This document shows positions 34,821 through 46,643 of a stretch of 64,000 nt of DNA, in pieces (the stretch's first letter is position 1; the number at the start of each line of letters is the position of its first letter). The DNA lies in contig NZ_FOHE01000017.1 of NCBI RefSeq assembly GCF_900111445.1, positions 1 through 64,000 of the forward strand, given 5' to 3'. Position numbers and translations under genes: made by a program. The DNA comes from Oceanobacillus limi (GTDB taxonomy: Bacteria; Bacillota; Bacilli; Bacillales; Amphibacillaceae). Under the pieces are notes generated by a model. The model was not told the origin of the DNA and searched no databases. It saw nothing but the letters and a program-made list of their open reading frames with translations.

Positions 34821-34842
34821 AACGGTGTTTTTAAACACCGTT
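34821..34842 (-). terminator. Terminator overlapping the dnaJ stop codon
   Basis: aacggtgttt at 34821-34830 and aaacaccgtt at 34833-34842 form a 10-bp perfect palindrome, followed on the minus strand by TTTTAC. It sits between dnaJ and prmA and is probably a partial terminator within the operon. Confidence 0.75.
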
Positions 34843-35968
34843 ATTCTCCCTTAAAGGCTTTTTTAAAACGTTGGAAGATAGAATCCTCTTGTTCTTCAGT
34901 CGCATCATTCCCACTTAAATCATTAAATTCACGTAACAGTTCTTTTTGACGATCTGATAAATTGGTAGGTGTTATTACACGCACTTGAATATGTTGGTCT
35001 CCATGGCCATATCCACGTACATTCGGAACACCCTTCCCTTTTAAGCGGAATGTTTTTCCAGACTGGGTACCAGCAGGAACCTTCAATTTTACTTTTCCGT
35101 GAACGGTTGGCACTTCCACTTCATCGCCTAATGCAGCCTGAGCAAATGTTAATGGTAGGTCACAGTATATATTGTCGCCTTCACGTTCAAAGAAATCATG
35201 TTCACGTACTTGAATGACTACATAAAGGTCTCCAGCAGGTCCACCGTTCACTCCTGGCTCCCCTTTTCCAGAAACACGAATCTGTTGCCCTTCATCAATC
35301 CCCGCAGGAATAGAAATATGAATTTTTTTGTTCTTTTTCACCTTACCGCTTCCACCGCAGGTTTGACATTTATTCGGGATTTCTTTTCCAGATCCATTAC
35401 AATAATGACAAACACGACGGTTTACCACTCTCCCAAATGGTGTGTTTTGCTCTGTATTTAACTGACCAGATCCATGACAATGGGAACACGTTTTCGTGTC
35501 TGTGCCAGGTTTAGCACCAGATCCATGGCACGTATCGCAATTCTCTTCTTTTGGTATGGATATATCTGTTTCCTTACCAAAGATAGCTTCTTCAAAATCA
35601 AGTACCATTGTATATTGTAGGTCTGCACCTTGTTGAGGAGCGTTTGGGTCACGTCTACGACCACCACCACCAAAGAACATATCAAAGATATCACCAAAAC
35701 CACCAAAGTCTTGCGCTCCACCACCGAAGCCACCAAAACCTTGATCACCCATACCAGCATGACCAAATTGATCATATTGAGCACGTTTTTGGTCATTACT
35801 TAATGTTTCATAAGCTTCTTTTACTTCCTTGAATTTATCGGCAGCATCGGATTCTTTATTTACATCCGGATGATACTTCCTTGCTAATTTTCTATAAGCC
35901 TTCTTTATCTCATCTTTAGAAGCACCTTTTTCTAAGCCAAGTACTTCATAATAGTCGCGCTTACTCAC
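34841..35968 (-). CDS. dnaJ: Molecular chaperone DnaJ
   Basis: The 375-residue Hsp40 co-chaperone has a J domain with HPD at residues 33-35 and a Gly/Phe-rich linker ([19 protein letters not shown]). Four CxxCxGxG zinc repeats follow ([32 protein letters not shown]), then the C-terminal substrate-binding domain. It stimulates DnaK's ATPase. The start is GTG at 35966-35968 with GGGAG upstream; an in-frame GTG nine bases earlier is too close to that site. Confidence 0.97.
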   Translation of the reverse strand: MSKRDYYEVLGLEKGASKDEIKKAYRKLARKYHPDVNKESDAADKFKEVKEAYETLSNDQKRAQYDQFGHAGMGDQGFGGFGGGAQDFGGFGDIFDMFFGGGGRRRDPNAPQQGADLQYTMVLDFEEAIFGKETDISIPKEENCDTCHGSGAKPGTDTKTCSHCHGSGQLNTEQNTPFGRVVNRRVCHYCNGSGKEIPNKCQTCGGSGKVKKNKKIHISIPAGIDEGQQIRVSGKGEPGVNGGPAGDLYVVIQVREHDFFEREGDNIYCDLPLTFAQAALGDEVEVPTVHGKVKLKVPAGTQSGKTFRLKGKGVPNVRGYGHGDQHIQVRVITPTNLSDRQKELLREFNDLSGNDATEEQEDSIFQRFKKAFKGE

Positions 35969-36114
35969 TTTAATCACTCTCCCGCTACACTATTGCATAA
36001 ATTTTATCTTACCATCATTTATCCACCACTGGCAAATGAACCTCACTAATCTTCATGGAAAACTTGGCTTTACATGTCTTTAGAGGCTATTCATGCGATC
36101 TATCCACCAAGAAA

Positions 36115-36149
36115 AAAGCCAAAGCCAAGAAGGTCCTGACTTTGACTTT
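36115..36149 (-). terminator. Hairpin between dnaK and dnaJ, probable partial terminator
   Basis: On the minus strand AAAGTCAAAGTC pairs with GGCTTTGGCTTT over 12 positions, including G-U pairs, and is followed by six T residues. A processing or partial termination site after dnaK would explain higher dnaK than dnaJ expression. Confidence 0.7.
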
Positions 36150-36166
36150 TTATATGAGCTAATCTT

Positions 36167-38002
<1,836 letters not shown>

Positions 38003-38027
38003 CTATTTCCTCCTACTACAAATCCAT

Positions 38028-38594
38028 TTATTTATTTACTTTAACCATAGCTGGTCGAATCACACGATCCTTTAGAACATAACCTTTTTGTAATTCTTCA
38101 ACAATAATGTTGGAATCTACCTCTTCATCTTCCACCTGCATAACTGCGTGGTGGTATGTTGGATCAAATTCTTTTCCAACTGTTTCAATAACTTCTACCC
38201 CTTGCGACTGAAGAGCATCGGTTAACTGTTTATAAACCATTGTAATTCCCTCGACAAGGTTTTTATTTTCTTCCGTTGTTTCCGTTTGTAGTGCTCGTTC
38301 AAAATTATCAATTGCTGGCAACAATTCATTGACCAAATCTTGTGATTTATATTTTCGGTCTGCTTCTTTTTCTCTTTGCGTTCGTTTCTTAAAATTATCG
38401 AACTCTGCTTGATTCCGAAGCATACGGTTATAAATCTCTTCTTTCTCTTTTTGCAAACGTTCAATTTCTCCTTTGAGGTTTGCACTTTCCTCATCGACTG
38501 GTTCTGATTCATTTGCTTCTACTTCATCAATAATCTCTTGCTCATTTTCGTTTTTTACATCTTCTTGGACAGTATCTTTATTCTGTTCTTCCAT
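38028..38594 (-). CDS. grpE: Nucleotide exchange factor GrpE
   Basis: The 188-residue protein has an acidic N-terminal tail (residues 1-40) and a long coiled coil (about 40-100). A beta-rich head domain follows with GVEVIETVGKEFDPTYHHAVMQ, ending in the family motif LQKGYVLKDRVIRPAMVKV. It releases ADP from DnaK. It lies between hrcA and dnaK. Confidence 0.97.
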   Translation of the reverse strand: MEEQNKDTVQEDVKNENEQEIIDEVEANESEPVDEESANLKGEIERLQKEKEEIYNRMLRNQAEFDNFKKRTQREKEADRKYKSQDLVNELLPAIDNFERALQTETTEENKNLVEGITMVYKQLTDALQSQGVEVIETVGKEFDPTYHHAVMQVEDEEVDSNIIVEELQKGYVLKDRVIRPAMVKVNK

Positions 38595-38645
38595 TCTGCA
38601 ACCTCCATTTTCAATCCTTACGCTCGGTGCCGAACATTTAAAAAA

Positions 38646-39677
38646 TTAACCATTGTTTTTATACCATAAATACAGGGCTTCTGTCATTTCATTCGACAAA
38701 GCGTTCAGCAGTGTAATGACTTTACGGTATTCCATTCGAGTTGGACCAAGTAATGCAATTGTACCTGTTTGATTCTCACCCAATTGGTACGAAGCCGTTA
38801 TTAAACTGAAGTCTTGTATAGCCTCTAATTTATTTTCGTGACCGATTGATACTCGGATTCCATGTTGTGGATTTTTCAATAAATTAACTACTTCATCTTC
38901 GTCCTCCATCATGGAATAGAAGGAACGAATTTTTTCGACATCTTTAAATTCAGGCTGCATTAAAATATTCGTTTTCCCACCAATATATAATTTGGTTGGT
39001 TGCTCACTAAAGAATGCTGATTTTAAGTAGTCATAAGCTTTTTCGAAGTCATTAACATAAATTTTCATCAATGAAAGGACTTCTGTGTTTAACACCTCTG
39101 GTAATCGCGCTAACGAAACTCCTTGTAATCGTTCATTTAAAATATTTACCATTTTCTCTAAATCTGATGCATTAATTTCTACAGGTATTGTAAAAGAATG
39201 ATGCTCCACATGGCCAGAATCTGTAACAAGTATGGCAACAGCCGTTTGCTTGGACAAAGGTACGATTTGTAATTGTTTTACCTTTGTTTCGTAGATTTCA
39301 GGACCTAAAATAATGGACGTATAACTTGTTAAATCAGATAAAACTTCCGCAGACTTTTGTACCAGTTTTTCCATCTCAATAAATTCATCCTGGATAATAT
39401 GTTGCATTATGTCCAGTTTTCCATTTTGTATGGACGGAGCGATTACATGGTCTACATAATAGCGATATCCTTTTTCCGACGGAATTCTGCCCGAGGATGA
39501 ATGTGTTTTTTCAAGAAAACCCATATCTTCTAAATCAGCCATCACATTTCGAATCGTTGCGGCACTAAACGTTATATCCTTCCGTTTAGAAATTGCTCGC
39601 GATCCCACAGGATGTGCAGAATCGATGAAATCATCAATAATGACTTGTAATACTAACAATTGCCGATTTGTTAACAT
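38646..39677 (-). CDS. hrcA: Heat-inducible transcription repressor HrcA
   Basis: The 343-residue repressor of class I heat-shock genes has an N-terminal winged helix (TNRQLLVLQVIIDDFIDSA, HPVGSRAISKRKDITFSAATIRNVMADLE, in parts). A dimerisation/GAF-like domain that senses GroEL follows. The ATG at 39675-39677 has AGAGGTGATC upstream; the in-frame codons before it overlap the CIRCE operator. It represses its own operon through the CIRCE element 15 bases upstream. Confidence 0.96.
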   Translation of the reverse strand: MLTNRQLLVLQVIIDDFIDSAHPVGSRAISKRKDITFSAATIRNVMADLEDMGFLEKTHSSSGRIPSEKGYRYYVDHVIAPSIQNGKLDIMQHIIQDEFIEMEKLVQKSAEVLSDLTSYTSIILGPEIYETKVKQLQIVPLSKQTAVAILVTDSGHVEHHSFTIPVEINASDLEKMVNILNERLQGVSLARLPEVLNTEVLSLMKIYVNDFEKAYDYLKSAFFSEQPTKLYIGGKTNILMQPEFKDVEKIRSFYSMMEDEDEVVNLLKNPQHGIRVSIGHENKLEAIQDFSLITASYQLGENQTGTIALLGPTRMEYRKVITLLNALSNEMTEALYLWYKNNG

Positions 39678-39691
39678 GATGATCACCTCTG

Positions 39692-39718
39692 TTAGCACTC
39701 ATAACAACCGAGTGCTAA
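39692..39718. promoter_or_regulatory. CIRCE operator (HrcA binding site)
   Basis: A perfect CIRCE element: TTAGCACTC, nine bases, GAGTGCTAA. It lies between the -10 box and the hrcA start, so HrcA binding blocks transcription of hrcA-grpE-dnaK-dnaJ, and heat relieves it. Confidence 0.98.
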
Positions 39719-39728
39719 TACTACTAAT

Positions 39729-39757
39729 AAATTATCAAATCCTATTTTTTTTGTCAA
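39729..39757 (-). promoter_or_regulatory. SigA promoter of the hrcA-grpE-dnaK-dnaJ operon
   Basis: On the minus strand TTGACA (39752-39757) is followed after exactly 17 bases by TAATTT (39729-39734), with the CIRCE element immediately downstream. The -35 box contains the stop codon of hemW, so the promoter is built over the end of the preceding gene. Confidence 0.8.
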
Positions 39758-40911
39758 CGAACACGATTTAATTCCTCTTCTTCTAATAAGAAGTGTTCGA
39801 ATACATTATTACCAAGAAGTACACCTTCTTCCGTTAAACGTATGAAATCGCCTTTTTCGATCAACCAACCTTTTTGAATTAAATTGTTAATTTGTTGGCG
39901 ATAAAGTACGTCATAAGGAAAACCATATTTCTTTTCAAAGTCGGTCTTACGTATTCCTTGTAATTTCCGTAACCCTAGGAATAATTCCTCTTCTATCTGC
40001 TCTTTTAAACCAATTTCATCAACATGCAATACAGGTTGTCCAGTTTGCATCGCTTGTTTAATGTAAGATGGTAATGGTCGAATATTAATCGTACGCTTAC
40101 CTGGTAAATAACCACTTGCTCCCGCACCAAAACCATAATAATAATCGTTATTCCAATAGTTGAGGTTATGCTTGCTTTCGTAACCATTTTTGGCGAAATT
40201 ACTAATCTCATATTGTATTAACCCATTATCCCGCATCGAATTCTTTAAAATCTCGTACATTTGAACTTCGTCTTCCTGAGCTGGTCGATGGAGCTTTCCT
40301 TTTTTATACCGATTATAAAAAATCGTTTTCGGTTCTATTTGTAGAGAATACGAAGAATAATGAGGCAACTGGAAAGAAAGTGCTTCATCAACCGTATGTT
40401 GAAAATGCTCTGGCGTCTGGTTCGGTAAAGAATAAATTAAGTCAATACTTATATTCTCAAATCCATATTGCTTTAATAAGTTGATTGTATGATAAACATC
40501 TTTTACCTTGTGTAACCTCCCAAGTTCCTCAAGCATCCCATCATCAAATACTTGTACACCTAATGATATTCTATTTACTCCATACGCTTTAAGTAATTTA
40601 ACTTTCTCTTCATCAAAATCGCCTGGATTCGCTTCAATTGTATATTCTTGACAATTAGCCACATCAAATTTTTCTTGAACAATTTCTAATAAGGATCGTA
40701 ATTGTGTTTGATTTAATGCTGTTGGTGTTCCACCACCAATAAAAATAGTGCGAACTTTATTTTTATTCCCCATTACACTTGTATTTATTTCTTTTTTTAA
40801 TGCTTCCATATAGTCATTGGCCAATTCTTCATTATAGAAAAACTTCGTAAAATCACAGTAATGGCATATTTGCTGACAAAATGGTATATGGATATAAACT
40901 GATTGGATCAT
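39754..40911 (-). CDS. hemW: Radical SAM heme chaperone HemW
   Basis: The 385-residue protein has the radical SAM motif C12-xxx-C16-xx-C19 (CQQICHYCDF), the glycine-rich IFIGGGTPTAL and the C-terminal winged-helix-like domain. Family members were long annotated as oxygen-independent coproporphyrinogen oxidase HemN. The short length and the N-terminal HIPFCQQICHYCDF without the HemN extension place it with HemW, which hands haem to respiratory proteins. It follows lepA by about 140 bases. Confidence 0.92.
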   Translation of the reverse strand: MIQSVYIHIPFCQQICHYCDFTKFFYNEELANDYMEALKKEINTSVMGNKNKVRTIFIGGGTPTALNQTQLRSLLEIVQEKFDVANCQEYTIEANPGDFDEEKVKLLKAYGVNRISLGVQVFDDGMLEELGRLHKVKDVYHTINLLKQYGFENISIDLIYSLPNQTPEHFQHTVDEALSFQLPHYSSYSLQIEPKTIFYNRYKKGKLHRPAQEDEVQMYEILKNSMRDNGLIQYEISNFAKNGYESKHNLNYWNNDYYYGFGAGASGYLPGKRTINIRPLPSYIKQAMQTGQPVLHVDEIGLKEQIEEELFLGLRKLQGIRKTDFEKKYGFPYDVLYRQQINNLIQKGWLIEKGDFIRLTEEGVLLGNNVFEHFLLEEEELNRVR

Positions 40912-41010
40912 AATCTTCCTCCTATTTCATCAAAAACCCGTACTTATTCAAAAGGTGGCGAGCGCTCTCCTTTGAAATCTTGCCTTTACTTCTTGCAGTT
41001 AAAAAGAAAA

Positions 41011-41039
41011 GGAAAAACTTTTAATGTAAAAAGTTCTCC
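41011..41039 (-). terminator. Weak hairpin downstream of lepA
   Basis: On the minus strand AACTTTT pairs with AAAAGTT and the hairpin is followed by TTTCCTTTTC, 11 bases past the lepA stop codon. It is AT-rich, so it may be only a partial terminator before hemW. Confidence 0.45.
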
Positions 41040-41049
41040 CATCTAAACT

Positions 41050-42858
41050 TTAATCATCATTCATTTGTAAAACAGCCATAAACGCTTCCTGAGGGACCTC
41101 AACTGAACCAACCATTTTCATTCGTTTTTTCCCTTCTTTTTGTTTTTCTAATAATTTACGTTTACGGGAAATATCTCCACCATAACATTTTGCCAATACA
41201 TTTTTACGCATTGCTTTAATTGTTGAACGCGCCACAATTTTATTACCAATTGCTGCTTGAACTGGCACCTCAAATTGCTGTCTTGGAATTAAATCTTTTA
41301 GCTTATCAACAATTTGTTTCCCACGGTCATATGCGAAATCTCGATGTACAATAAATGATAGCGCATCAATCGTCTCACCATTAAGCAAAATATCCATTTT
41401 CGTAAGATTCGAATCATGATACCCAATTAAATCATAATCAAAGGATGCATAACCTTTTGTTTGTGACTTTAATTGATCGAAAAAGTCATAAACAATCTCA
41501 GAAAGTGGAATATGGTAGATAACATTTACGCGAATATCATCTAAGTATTCCATATCGATAAATTGTCCTCTTTTTTTCTGAGCGATTTCCATTACTGGTC
41601 CAACAAATTCGTTCGGAACCATAATTGTAGCCTTAACAAACGGCTCACGGATTTCTTTTATTTGCTGCGGATCTGGCATAAACGACGGGTTATCGATACT
41701 CAAAGTCTCTCCATCTGTTTGTTCCACCTCATAAATAACACTCGGTGCCGTTGTTATTAAGTCAATATTGAATTCTCGTTCGATTCGTTCTTGGATAATT
41801 TCCATATGCAACAACCCTAAGAAACCGCAACGGAATCCAAACCCTAAAGCTTGAGACGTTTCTGCTTCATATTGTAGAGATGAATCGTTCAATTCTAGTC
41901 TTTCTAATGCTTCCCGTAGGTCATTATATTTGTTAGAATCAACTGGATATAGCCCACAAAAAACCATCGGATTTAACCTTTTATAACCAGGAAGAGCAGC
42001 TTGAGCTGGGTTATCAGCTAGGGTTATCGTGTCCCCGACTCTTGTATCACTTACATTTTTTATGGACGCAGTTAAATACCCAACATCTCCAACAACCAAT
42101 TCGTTTTTTGCGATTGGTTTTGGAGTAAATACACCTACCTCATTCACTTCAAATTCTTTTCCGGTTGCCATCATTTTTATTTTATCGCCTACTTTTACAG
42201 ATCCTTCTTTAATACATACATAAGCGATAACTCCTCGATAAGGATCGTATAAAGAATCAAATATCAATGCTTTTAATGGATCCTCAGGTTCTCCAATTGG
42301 GGCAGGGATTGCTTCTGTTATACGTTCTAGAATTTCATCTATCCCAATGTTCGATTTTGCAGATGCCAAAATTACCTCATCCGGGTCTATTCCAATTACA
42401 TCTTCTAATTCTTTCTTCACTCGCTCTGGATCTGCGCTCGGTAAGTCTATTTTATTTATTACTGGTATTATTTCTAAATCGTTATCCATAGCGAGATAAA
42501 CATTGGCAAGTGTTTGTGCTTCAATTCCTTGGGCCGCATCTACTACCAAAATCGCTCCTTCACAGGCAGCAAGACTTCTGGAAACTTCATATGTAAAATC
42601 AACATGACCCGGGGTATCTATTAAATGAAATAAATAATCTTCGCCGCTTTTACTCGTATATTGTAATTGAACAGCATTCAATTTAATGGTTATTCCACGT
42701 TCCCGCTCTAAATCCATTGCATCAAGAAATTGCTCTTTCATTTCACGTTGTGTTAATGCTTTTGTTTGCTCTAAAATTCGATCAGCTAACGTTGATTTCC
42801 CATGATCAATATGAGCAATAATCGAAAAGTTACGTACATTCTCTTGTTTTCTTTTCAT
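41050..42858 (-). CDS. lepA: Elongation factor 4 (LepA)
   Basis: The 602-residue translational GTPase has G1 [21 protein letters not shown] and NKIDLP, domains II, III and V as in EF-G, and the unique C-terminal domain ending [20 protein letters not shown]. It affects ribosome back-translocation and assembly. I use the ATG at 42856-42858 by alignment with family starts ([20 protein letters not shown]). A TTG 12 bases upstream directly abuts the AGGAG site, so the exact start is uncertain. Confidence 0.95.
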   Translation of the reverse strand: MKRKQENVRNFSIIAHIDHGKSTLADRILEQTKALTQREMKEQFLDAMDLERERGITIKLNAVQLQYTSKSGEDYLFHLIDTPGHVDFTYEVSRSLAACEGAILVVDAAQGIEAQTLANVYLAMDNDLEIIPVINKIDLPSADPERVKKELEDVIGIDPDEVILASAKSNIGIDEILERITEAIPAPIGEPEDPLKALIFDSLYDPYRGVIAYVCIKEGSVKVGDKIKMMATGKEFEVNEVGVFTPKPIAKNELVVGDVGYLTASIKNVSDTRVGDTITLADNPAQAALPGYKRLNPMVFCGLYPVDSNKYNDLREALERLELNDSSLQYEAETSQALGFGFRCGFLGLLHMEIIQERIEREFNIDLITTAPSVIYEVEQTDGETLSIDNPSFMPDPQQIKEIREPFVKATIMVPNEFVGPVMEIAQKKRGQFIDMEYLDDIRVNVIYHIPLSEIVYDFFDQLKSQTKGYASFDYDLIGYHDSNLTKMDILLNGETIDALSFIVHRDFAYDRGKQIVDKLKDLIPRQQFEVPVQAAIGNKIVARSTIKAMRKNVLAKCYGGDISRKRKLLEKQKEGKKRMKMVGSVEVPQEAFMAVLQMNDD

Positions 42859-43198
42859 ACGTAATGCCAACTCCTACATGTCTTTTACCAGAGGATGATA
42901 AAAGGAAAAATTTTCACCATAAATGCCATTTCTATTGTTTATAACTAGGATGATTATAGCAATTGAATCGATTACTTTCAAGAAGCACCCTCATTAACCG
43001 ACATCTATACGCAGCGTTTTGACTAATTTTGTACATTATGCGAAGTAATTGTAACGTGTTTTTCGCTAGCTTCAGCCAAGGTAATACACGAATATTTTCT
43101 CCCATCCCTTAGAACACGTAGGAACAGCTGTAAGGACTAGGCAAACAGTAAGAAACCTCTTAGACAAAAAAGAACCCCTTAGTAGGATTCATCTAATG
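42859..43198. other. Intergenic region between lepA and yqxA, no gene seen
   Basis: About 340 bases without a supported reading frame. Minus-strand words such as cttcgcataatgtac followed by ttagtcaa weakly recall the intergenic repeat at 9286 but I could not align them convincingly. It should hold the lepA promoter. Confidence 0.5.
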
Positions 43199-43540
43199 TT
43201 AGTAGAATAGCTGTGAAATTTGATACAAAATTTGTACTAGCCCTTCATAAAATACTTTTACAGCCCCTTCTAGAAAAGAAGCAGTTTTCTGTGTAAAGTT
43301 AACAGGTTGTTCCACTCGTTGAATTGAATCTGTTGTAATATCCTGATTTGAACTAGTTTCGGCCTCCTCTTCATTAAAACCCTCCATTTCGTCCTTCACC
43401 TCATGAGAACCAATCATTTCTTCTGTCCCCACTTCTTGTTTATCTTCACCGAGTAAAGCGATATCCCCTCGATTAATTCCAAATAACGTACCTGCTAAAA
43501 AGAAAACCACTAATAGTAACAGTACAACAATACTCCTCAT
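43199..43540 (-). CDS. yqxA: YqxA family protein (DUF3679)
   Basis: The 113-residue protein has an N-terminal membrane segment (RSIVVLLLLVVFFLAGTLFG), an acidic spacer, and an amphipathic C-terminal helix (AVKVFYEGLVQILYQISQLF). It occupies the place of yqxA, between lepA and spoIIP, in B. subtilis. The ATG at 43538-43540 has AAGGAGG at nine bases; another ATG six bases earlier is too close. It follows spoIIP by 14 bases and is presumably cotranscribed in the mother cell. Function unknown. Confidence 0.8.
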   Translation of the reverse strand: MRSIVVLLLLVVFFLAGTLFGINRGDIALLGEDKQEVGTEEMIGSHEVKDEMEGFNEEEAETSSNQDITTDSIQRVEQPVNFTQKTASFLEGAVKVFYEGLVQILYQISQLFY

Positions 43541-43554
43541 CACCATCTACCTCC

Positions 43555-44715
43555 TTAATCGGCACTTACCTCTTCAGCCTGTTGCCAGTAAAATTCACTA
43601 AATACTTCTGCTAAAGCGTCCGCTGACCTATTTAATTCATCTAAATTATTTTCCACTCCACCAATTTCTAATAGCAGCGCATTTTCATGTAAATCCTGAT
43701 TATAAATCCCATTATTTCCAGCTCCACCTTGTGGTAAAACCCCCCGGCTTAAACCTGGATATTTTTCCTCCATCAAATCATGAAGCTGATTCGCTAATTG
43801 AAAGTTTGTTTCGTTCGATGCGTTGTCTTTCCCAACAACAAAATAAATCCGTGCATAAGATTCTCCGTTAATTTCCTTTGTTGTTTCACTGTGCCCAAGG
43901 GCATCGCGATGTATATCAAAGGTATATTGGATATTCTTATGGTTTGCAAATGCATCTTGAACTACTTGTCTAGATGACTCATACGATTGCCAGTATTCCT
44001 GCCCACTTTCATCTAACTTTTTCATAATGTCCGTTTTGTCAGTAATCGCTCCAATCCCATGGTTGGCCAACGATTGCGAAAACCGTTCACTGACTTTGGT
44101 GATGTTCACTTCATTATGATGTGCTAAATCTGGATCGGTTACTTCAGGTAAATGAGGCAAAAAGGACTCATAATTATGTGTATTATATATAAATACGACG
44201 TCTTCCTCGGTAACTTCTGTTGGTTCTTTTTCTTCTTGTTCTCGCTCATCCTCATCCACAATAGCATGACGATCTTCTAGTACATCCTCAAGAGGTGGAG
44301 AGGATTCAACTGGCATATTTGTATAATTCGATCCTTCTCCAGCAATCAATATCTTATTATCAAATATAGAAAAGCCTGGAAGTTCATTTCCCAATAGACT
44401 TCTTGGGTCTCTTGGTTTAATACTTGTTGCAATTTGTAATAGCGTAGATGAGATGTTAGGCATATGGTAATCTTCAGGATAACTCTCCTTGAACACTCTA
44501 TTTTCCATTCCAAATAAATATAAAAAAGTTGATCCCTCTACTTCACTTGTCCACTTTGTAATTGTGTCTGAGGAAAAACGAAAGGCTGGAGACAATGTAG
44601 TTAAAATACCAATCGATACGAACAATATTACAATACTTAACACATAGATCCCGCTCTTCTTTAAAAATGTATGTAAAGTTGATTTTTGATAAATTCTCTT
44701 ATACCTTGAAAGCAT
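43555..44715 (-). CDS. spoIIP: Stage II sporulation protein P (SpoIIP)
   Basis: The 386-residue amidase/endopeptidase has one N-terminal membrane helix (about residues 22-44). The outside catalytic domain has FIYNTHNYESFLP, the zinc-type motif FDIHRDALGHS and LLEIGGVENN near the C-terminus. With SpoIID and SpoIIM it degrades peptidoglycan to drive engulfment of the forespore. The ATG at 44713-44715 has AAGGGGTGG upstream. It is followed closely by yqxA and preceded by gpr, the conserved gpr-spoIIP order. Confidence 0.94.
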   Translation of the reverse strand: MLSRYKRIYQKSTLHTFLKKSGIYVLSIVILFVSIGILTTLSPAFRFSSDTITKWTSEVEGSTFLYLFGMENRVFKESYPEDYHMPNISSTLLQIATSIKPRDPRSLLGNELPGFSIFDNKILIAGEGSNYTNMPVESSPPLEDVLEDRHAIVDEDEREQEEKEPTEVTEEDVVFIYNTHNYESFLPHLPEVTDPDLAHHNEVNITKVSERFSQSLANHGIGAITDKTDIMKKLDESGQEYWQSYESSRQVVQDAFANHKNIQYTFDIHRDALGHSETTKEINGESYARIYFVVGKDNASNETNFQLANQLHDLMEEKYPGLSRGVLPQGGAGNNGIYNQDLHENALLLEIGGVENNLDELNRSADALAEVFSEFYWQQAEEVSAD

Positions 44716-45027
44716 TGTTCCACCCCTTGCGTACAGTCTATAGTAGAATCTATGAAAGACTAGCAAAAGGTAGAACTAAATCTTTTAAATAAAATAGAGT
44801 TACCCATTGGGACATAAAAATTCTATATTTTTTTACACAATAATTTCCAAAATAGCTATTTAAGAAAAATAAACCTAAGCGTTAGAAAAGCTTAACTTTG
44901 CTACCTATTTCAAACCACAAGGCAATGTAGTCTTGTTCATGTAGCCAGTCCAAGCTTAATTAAGCCAAATTTTTCTACTTACTTTTCTCTGAACTAAAAA
45001 AATAGAGGAAAGTCTCCCTCTATTTTT
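44716..45027. other. Intergenic region between spoIIP and gpr
   Basis: About 310 bases without a supported gene. It ends with the gpr terminator at 44999-45026 and should carry the SigE promoter of spoIIP; I see no box pair good enough to call. Confidence 0.55.
44999..45026 (-). terminator. Intrinsic terminator of gpr
   Basis: aaaatagagg at 44999-45008 pairs with cctctatttt at 45017-45026, with T-runs on the far side. On the minus strand the hairpin starts one base past the gpr stop codon. Confidence 0.85.
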
Positions 45028-46125
45028 TTATCTAGTATAAGATGCAAAATTTTCAATTGTGACAGAACCGTGTAATGCTGCATTAATTCCATTAGCAATG
45101 ACGTGAGACATATCGACCATAAATCCGTCTACTTCTTTTGGGGTAACCATGAGATTATGTCCGATTGGAGTTAAAACTTCTCGTATTAAGGATCGTTTTT
45201 CTTCATCAGAAAGACCACCTACCATCCCGAGAAATGTTTTCCGTTTCTCCTCATCCGGTAGGTCCTCTTCTGTTAATTCTTTCCCACCGAATGTCATACT
45301 AGCAGGAGCCAATGATTTTGAAGGTCTATCCTTTTCCCGCAACTCCCTACCAAAATGTTTTAACAGAAAATCAATTGTATCACTTGTTATTGTTACTGCA
45401 TCGACAACCGTTGGAACTCCGATAGCTAACACAGGAATTCCCAGCGTTTCTTTACTTAATTCCTTCCGTTTGTTCCCTACCCCAGAACCAGGATGAATGC
45501 CAGAATCTGATAGCTGGATTGTCTCATTCACCCTTTCTATGGAACGAGATGCCAATGCATCAATAGCAATAACGAAATCGGGTTGGAATTTTTCAACAAT
45601 CCCAAAAATAATGTTGCTAGTTTCGATTCCAGTGACCCCCATTACCCCTGGAGTGACGGATGCTACTGGGCGGTAGCCTTCTGAAACCGATTCATGCTCC
45701 AGTTTAAATAAATGACTCGTTACTAACACTTTTTCTGCAGTCATTGGCCCTAATGCATCCGGGGTAACATTCCAGTTTCCTAAACCAACGATCAACCCGG
45801 TTCCTTCCTTAGGAATATTATTTTTCTTTAGCAATTGCTCTAATTCACCAGCTAAAATCTTCGCAGCATTCTCCTGCCTTTTCGTATCTTGTCGCTTTAC
45901 TCCATCCGCATAGATGGTTACATAGGAGCCTGGTTTCTTACCTAGTAATTCAGCACCTTCTTGATCAATATCAACATAATTTATTTTTATATCATTTTCA
46001 TGTCGCTCTTTAACCTTAACGCCTGTAATTTGGTCTTCTTGTTGCTCTTCCTTTTCCACATACATATCCTTTGCTTCTACGGCCAAATCCGTGCGTACTT
46101 CATATGCCTGTTCCGTATTCTCCAT
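45028..46125 (-). CDS. gpr: Spore germination protease GPR
   Basis: The 365-residue protease starts degradation of small acid-soluble proteins at germination. It shows the conserved [37 protein letters not shown] and [12 protein letters not shown] stretches. It is made as a zymogen; the N-terminal propeptide corresponds to about the first 10-16 residues ([15 protein letters not shown]). A CATAGTA (complement of 46163-46169) upstream resembles a forespore SigG -10 box, but the -35 is weak. It diverges from rpsT. Confidence 0.95.
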   Translation of the reverse strand: MENTEQAYEVRTDLAVEAKDMYVEKEEQQEDQITGVKVKERHENDIKINYVDIDQEGAELLGKKPGSYVTIYADGVKRQDTKRQENAAKILAGELEQLLKKNNIPKEGTGLIVGLGNWNVTPDALGPMTAEKVLVTSHLFKLEHESVSEGYRPVASVTPGVMGVTGIETSNIIFGIVEKFQPDFVIAIDALASRSIERVNETIQLSDSGIHPGSGVGNKRKELSKETLGIPVLAIGVPTVVDAVTITSDTIDFLLKHFGRELREKDRPSKSLAPASMTFGGKELTEEDLPDEEKRKTFLGMVGGLSDEEKRSLIREVLTPIGHNLMVTPKEVDGFMVDMSHVIANGINAALHGSVTIENFASYTR

Positions 46126-46221
46126 TAAGAAAATCCTCCTAAACGTTAAATAATTTCTACGCTACTATGGTTCATATTTTCACCAAAAACACACAAATTA
46201 TGAAGGATGCTAACATTTCTA

Positions 46222-46250
46222 TTGAAAACAACGGGAAGCAATGATAAAAT
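46222..46250 (+). promoter_or_regulatory. SigA promoter of rpsT
   Basis: TTGAAA at 46222-46227 and TAAAAT at 46245-46250 are separated by exactly 17 bases, about 50 bases upstream of the rpsT start. The short leader contains an aaaggg/cccttt hairpin just before the ribosome binding site. Confidence 0.8.
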
Positions 46251-46299
46251 GACTCTTGTCCATATAAAGGGATAGACCCTTTTAGGAGGTGAAGGAATA

Positions 46300-46566
46300 A
46301 TGGCTAATATTAAATCTGCAATTAAGCGTGTTGATGTAAATAATAAAAAACGCGCCCAAAATCAAGCAGCTAAATCTGATATGCGTTCACAAATAAAACA
46401 AGTAGAAAAACTTGTTGAAGCAAATGACGTGGAAAATGCAAAAACTGCATTACGTAAAACAACGCAAACAATCGACAAAGCAGTACAAAAAGGACTTATC
46501 CATAAAAACAATGGTAACCGTCAAAAAGCTCGTTTAACTAAAAAAGTTAATGGCTTAGGGGCATAA
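46300..46566 (+). CDS. rpsT: 30S ribosomal protein S20
   Basis: The 88-residue, lysine-rich helical protein has the standard S20 pattern (MANIKSAIKRVDVNNKKRAQ ... RQKARLTKKVNGL). It binds 16S rRNA in the body of the small subunit. AGGAGGTGA lies eight bases upstream of the ATG. It is oriented against its neighbours, as in B. subtilis, with its own promoter and terminator. Confidence 0.98.
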   Translation: MANIKSAIKRVDVNNKKRAQNQAAKSDMRSQIKQVEKLVEANDVENAKTALRKTTQTIDKAVQKGLIHKNNGNRQKARLTKKVNGLGA

Positions 46567-46584
46567 TAAAATAAGTCTATTGAA

Positions 46585-46614
46585 AAAACGATCCCTGTTG
46601 TAAAGGATCGTTTT
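46585..46614 (+). terminator. Intrinsic terminator of rpsT
   Basis: aaaacgatcc at 46585-46594 and ggatcgtttt at 46605-46614 form a 10-bp perfect stem, followed by further T residues. It can also serve holA from the opposite direction. Confidence 0.93.
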
Positions 46615-46643
46615 TTTTAGTTACTATTTTGTTCCACTTATTC

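Noticed and set aside
35458-35796. 112-codon minus-strand frame inside dnaJ
   Set aside because: It is an alternate frame of dnaJ with low-complexity product and no start signals.
42990-43110. Possible third copy of the ~145-bp repeat on the minus strand
   Set aside because: Only short words such as ttagtcaa match and the order of blocks is not kept; similarity could be chance in AT-rich DNA.
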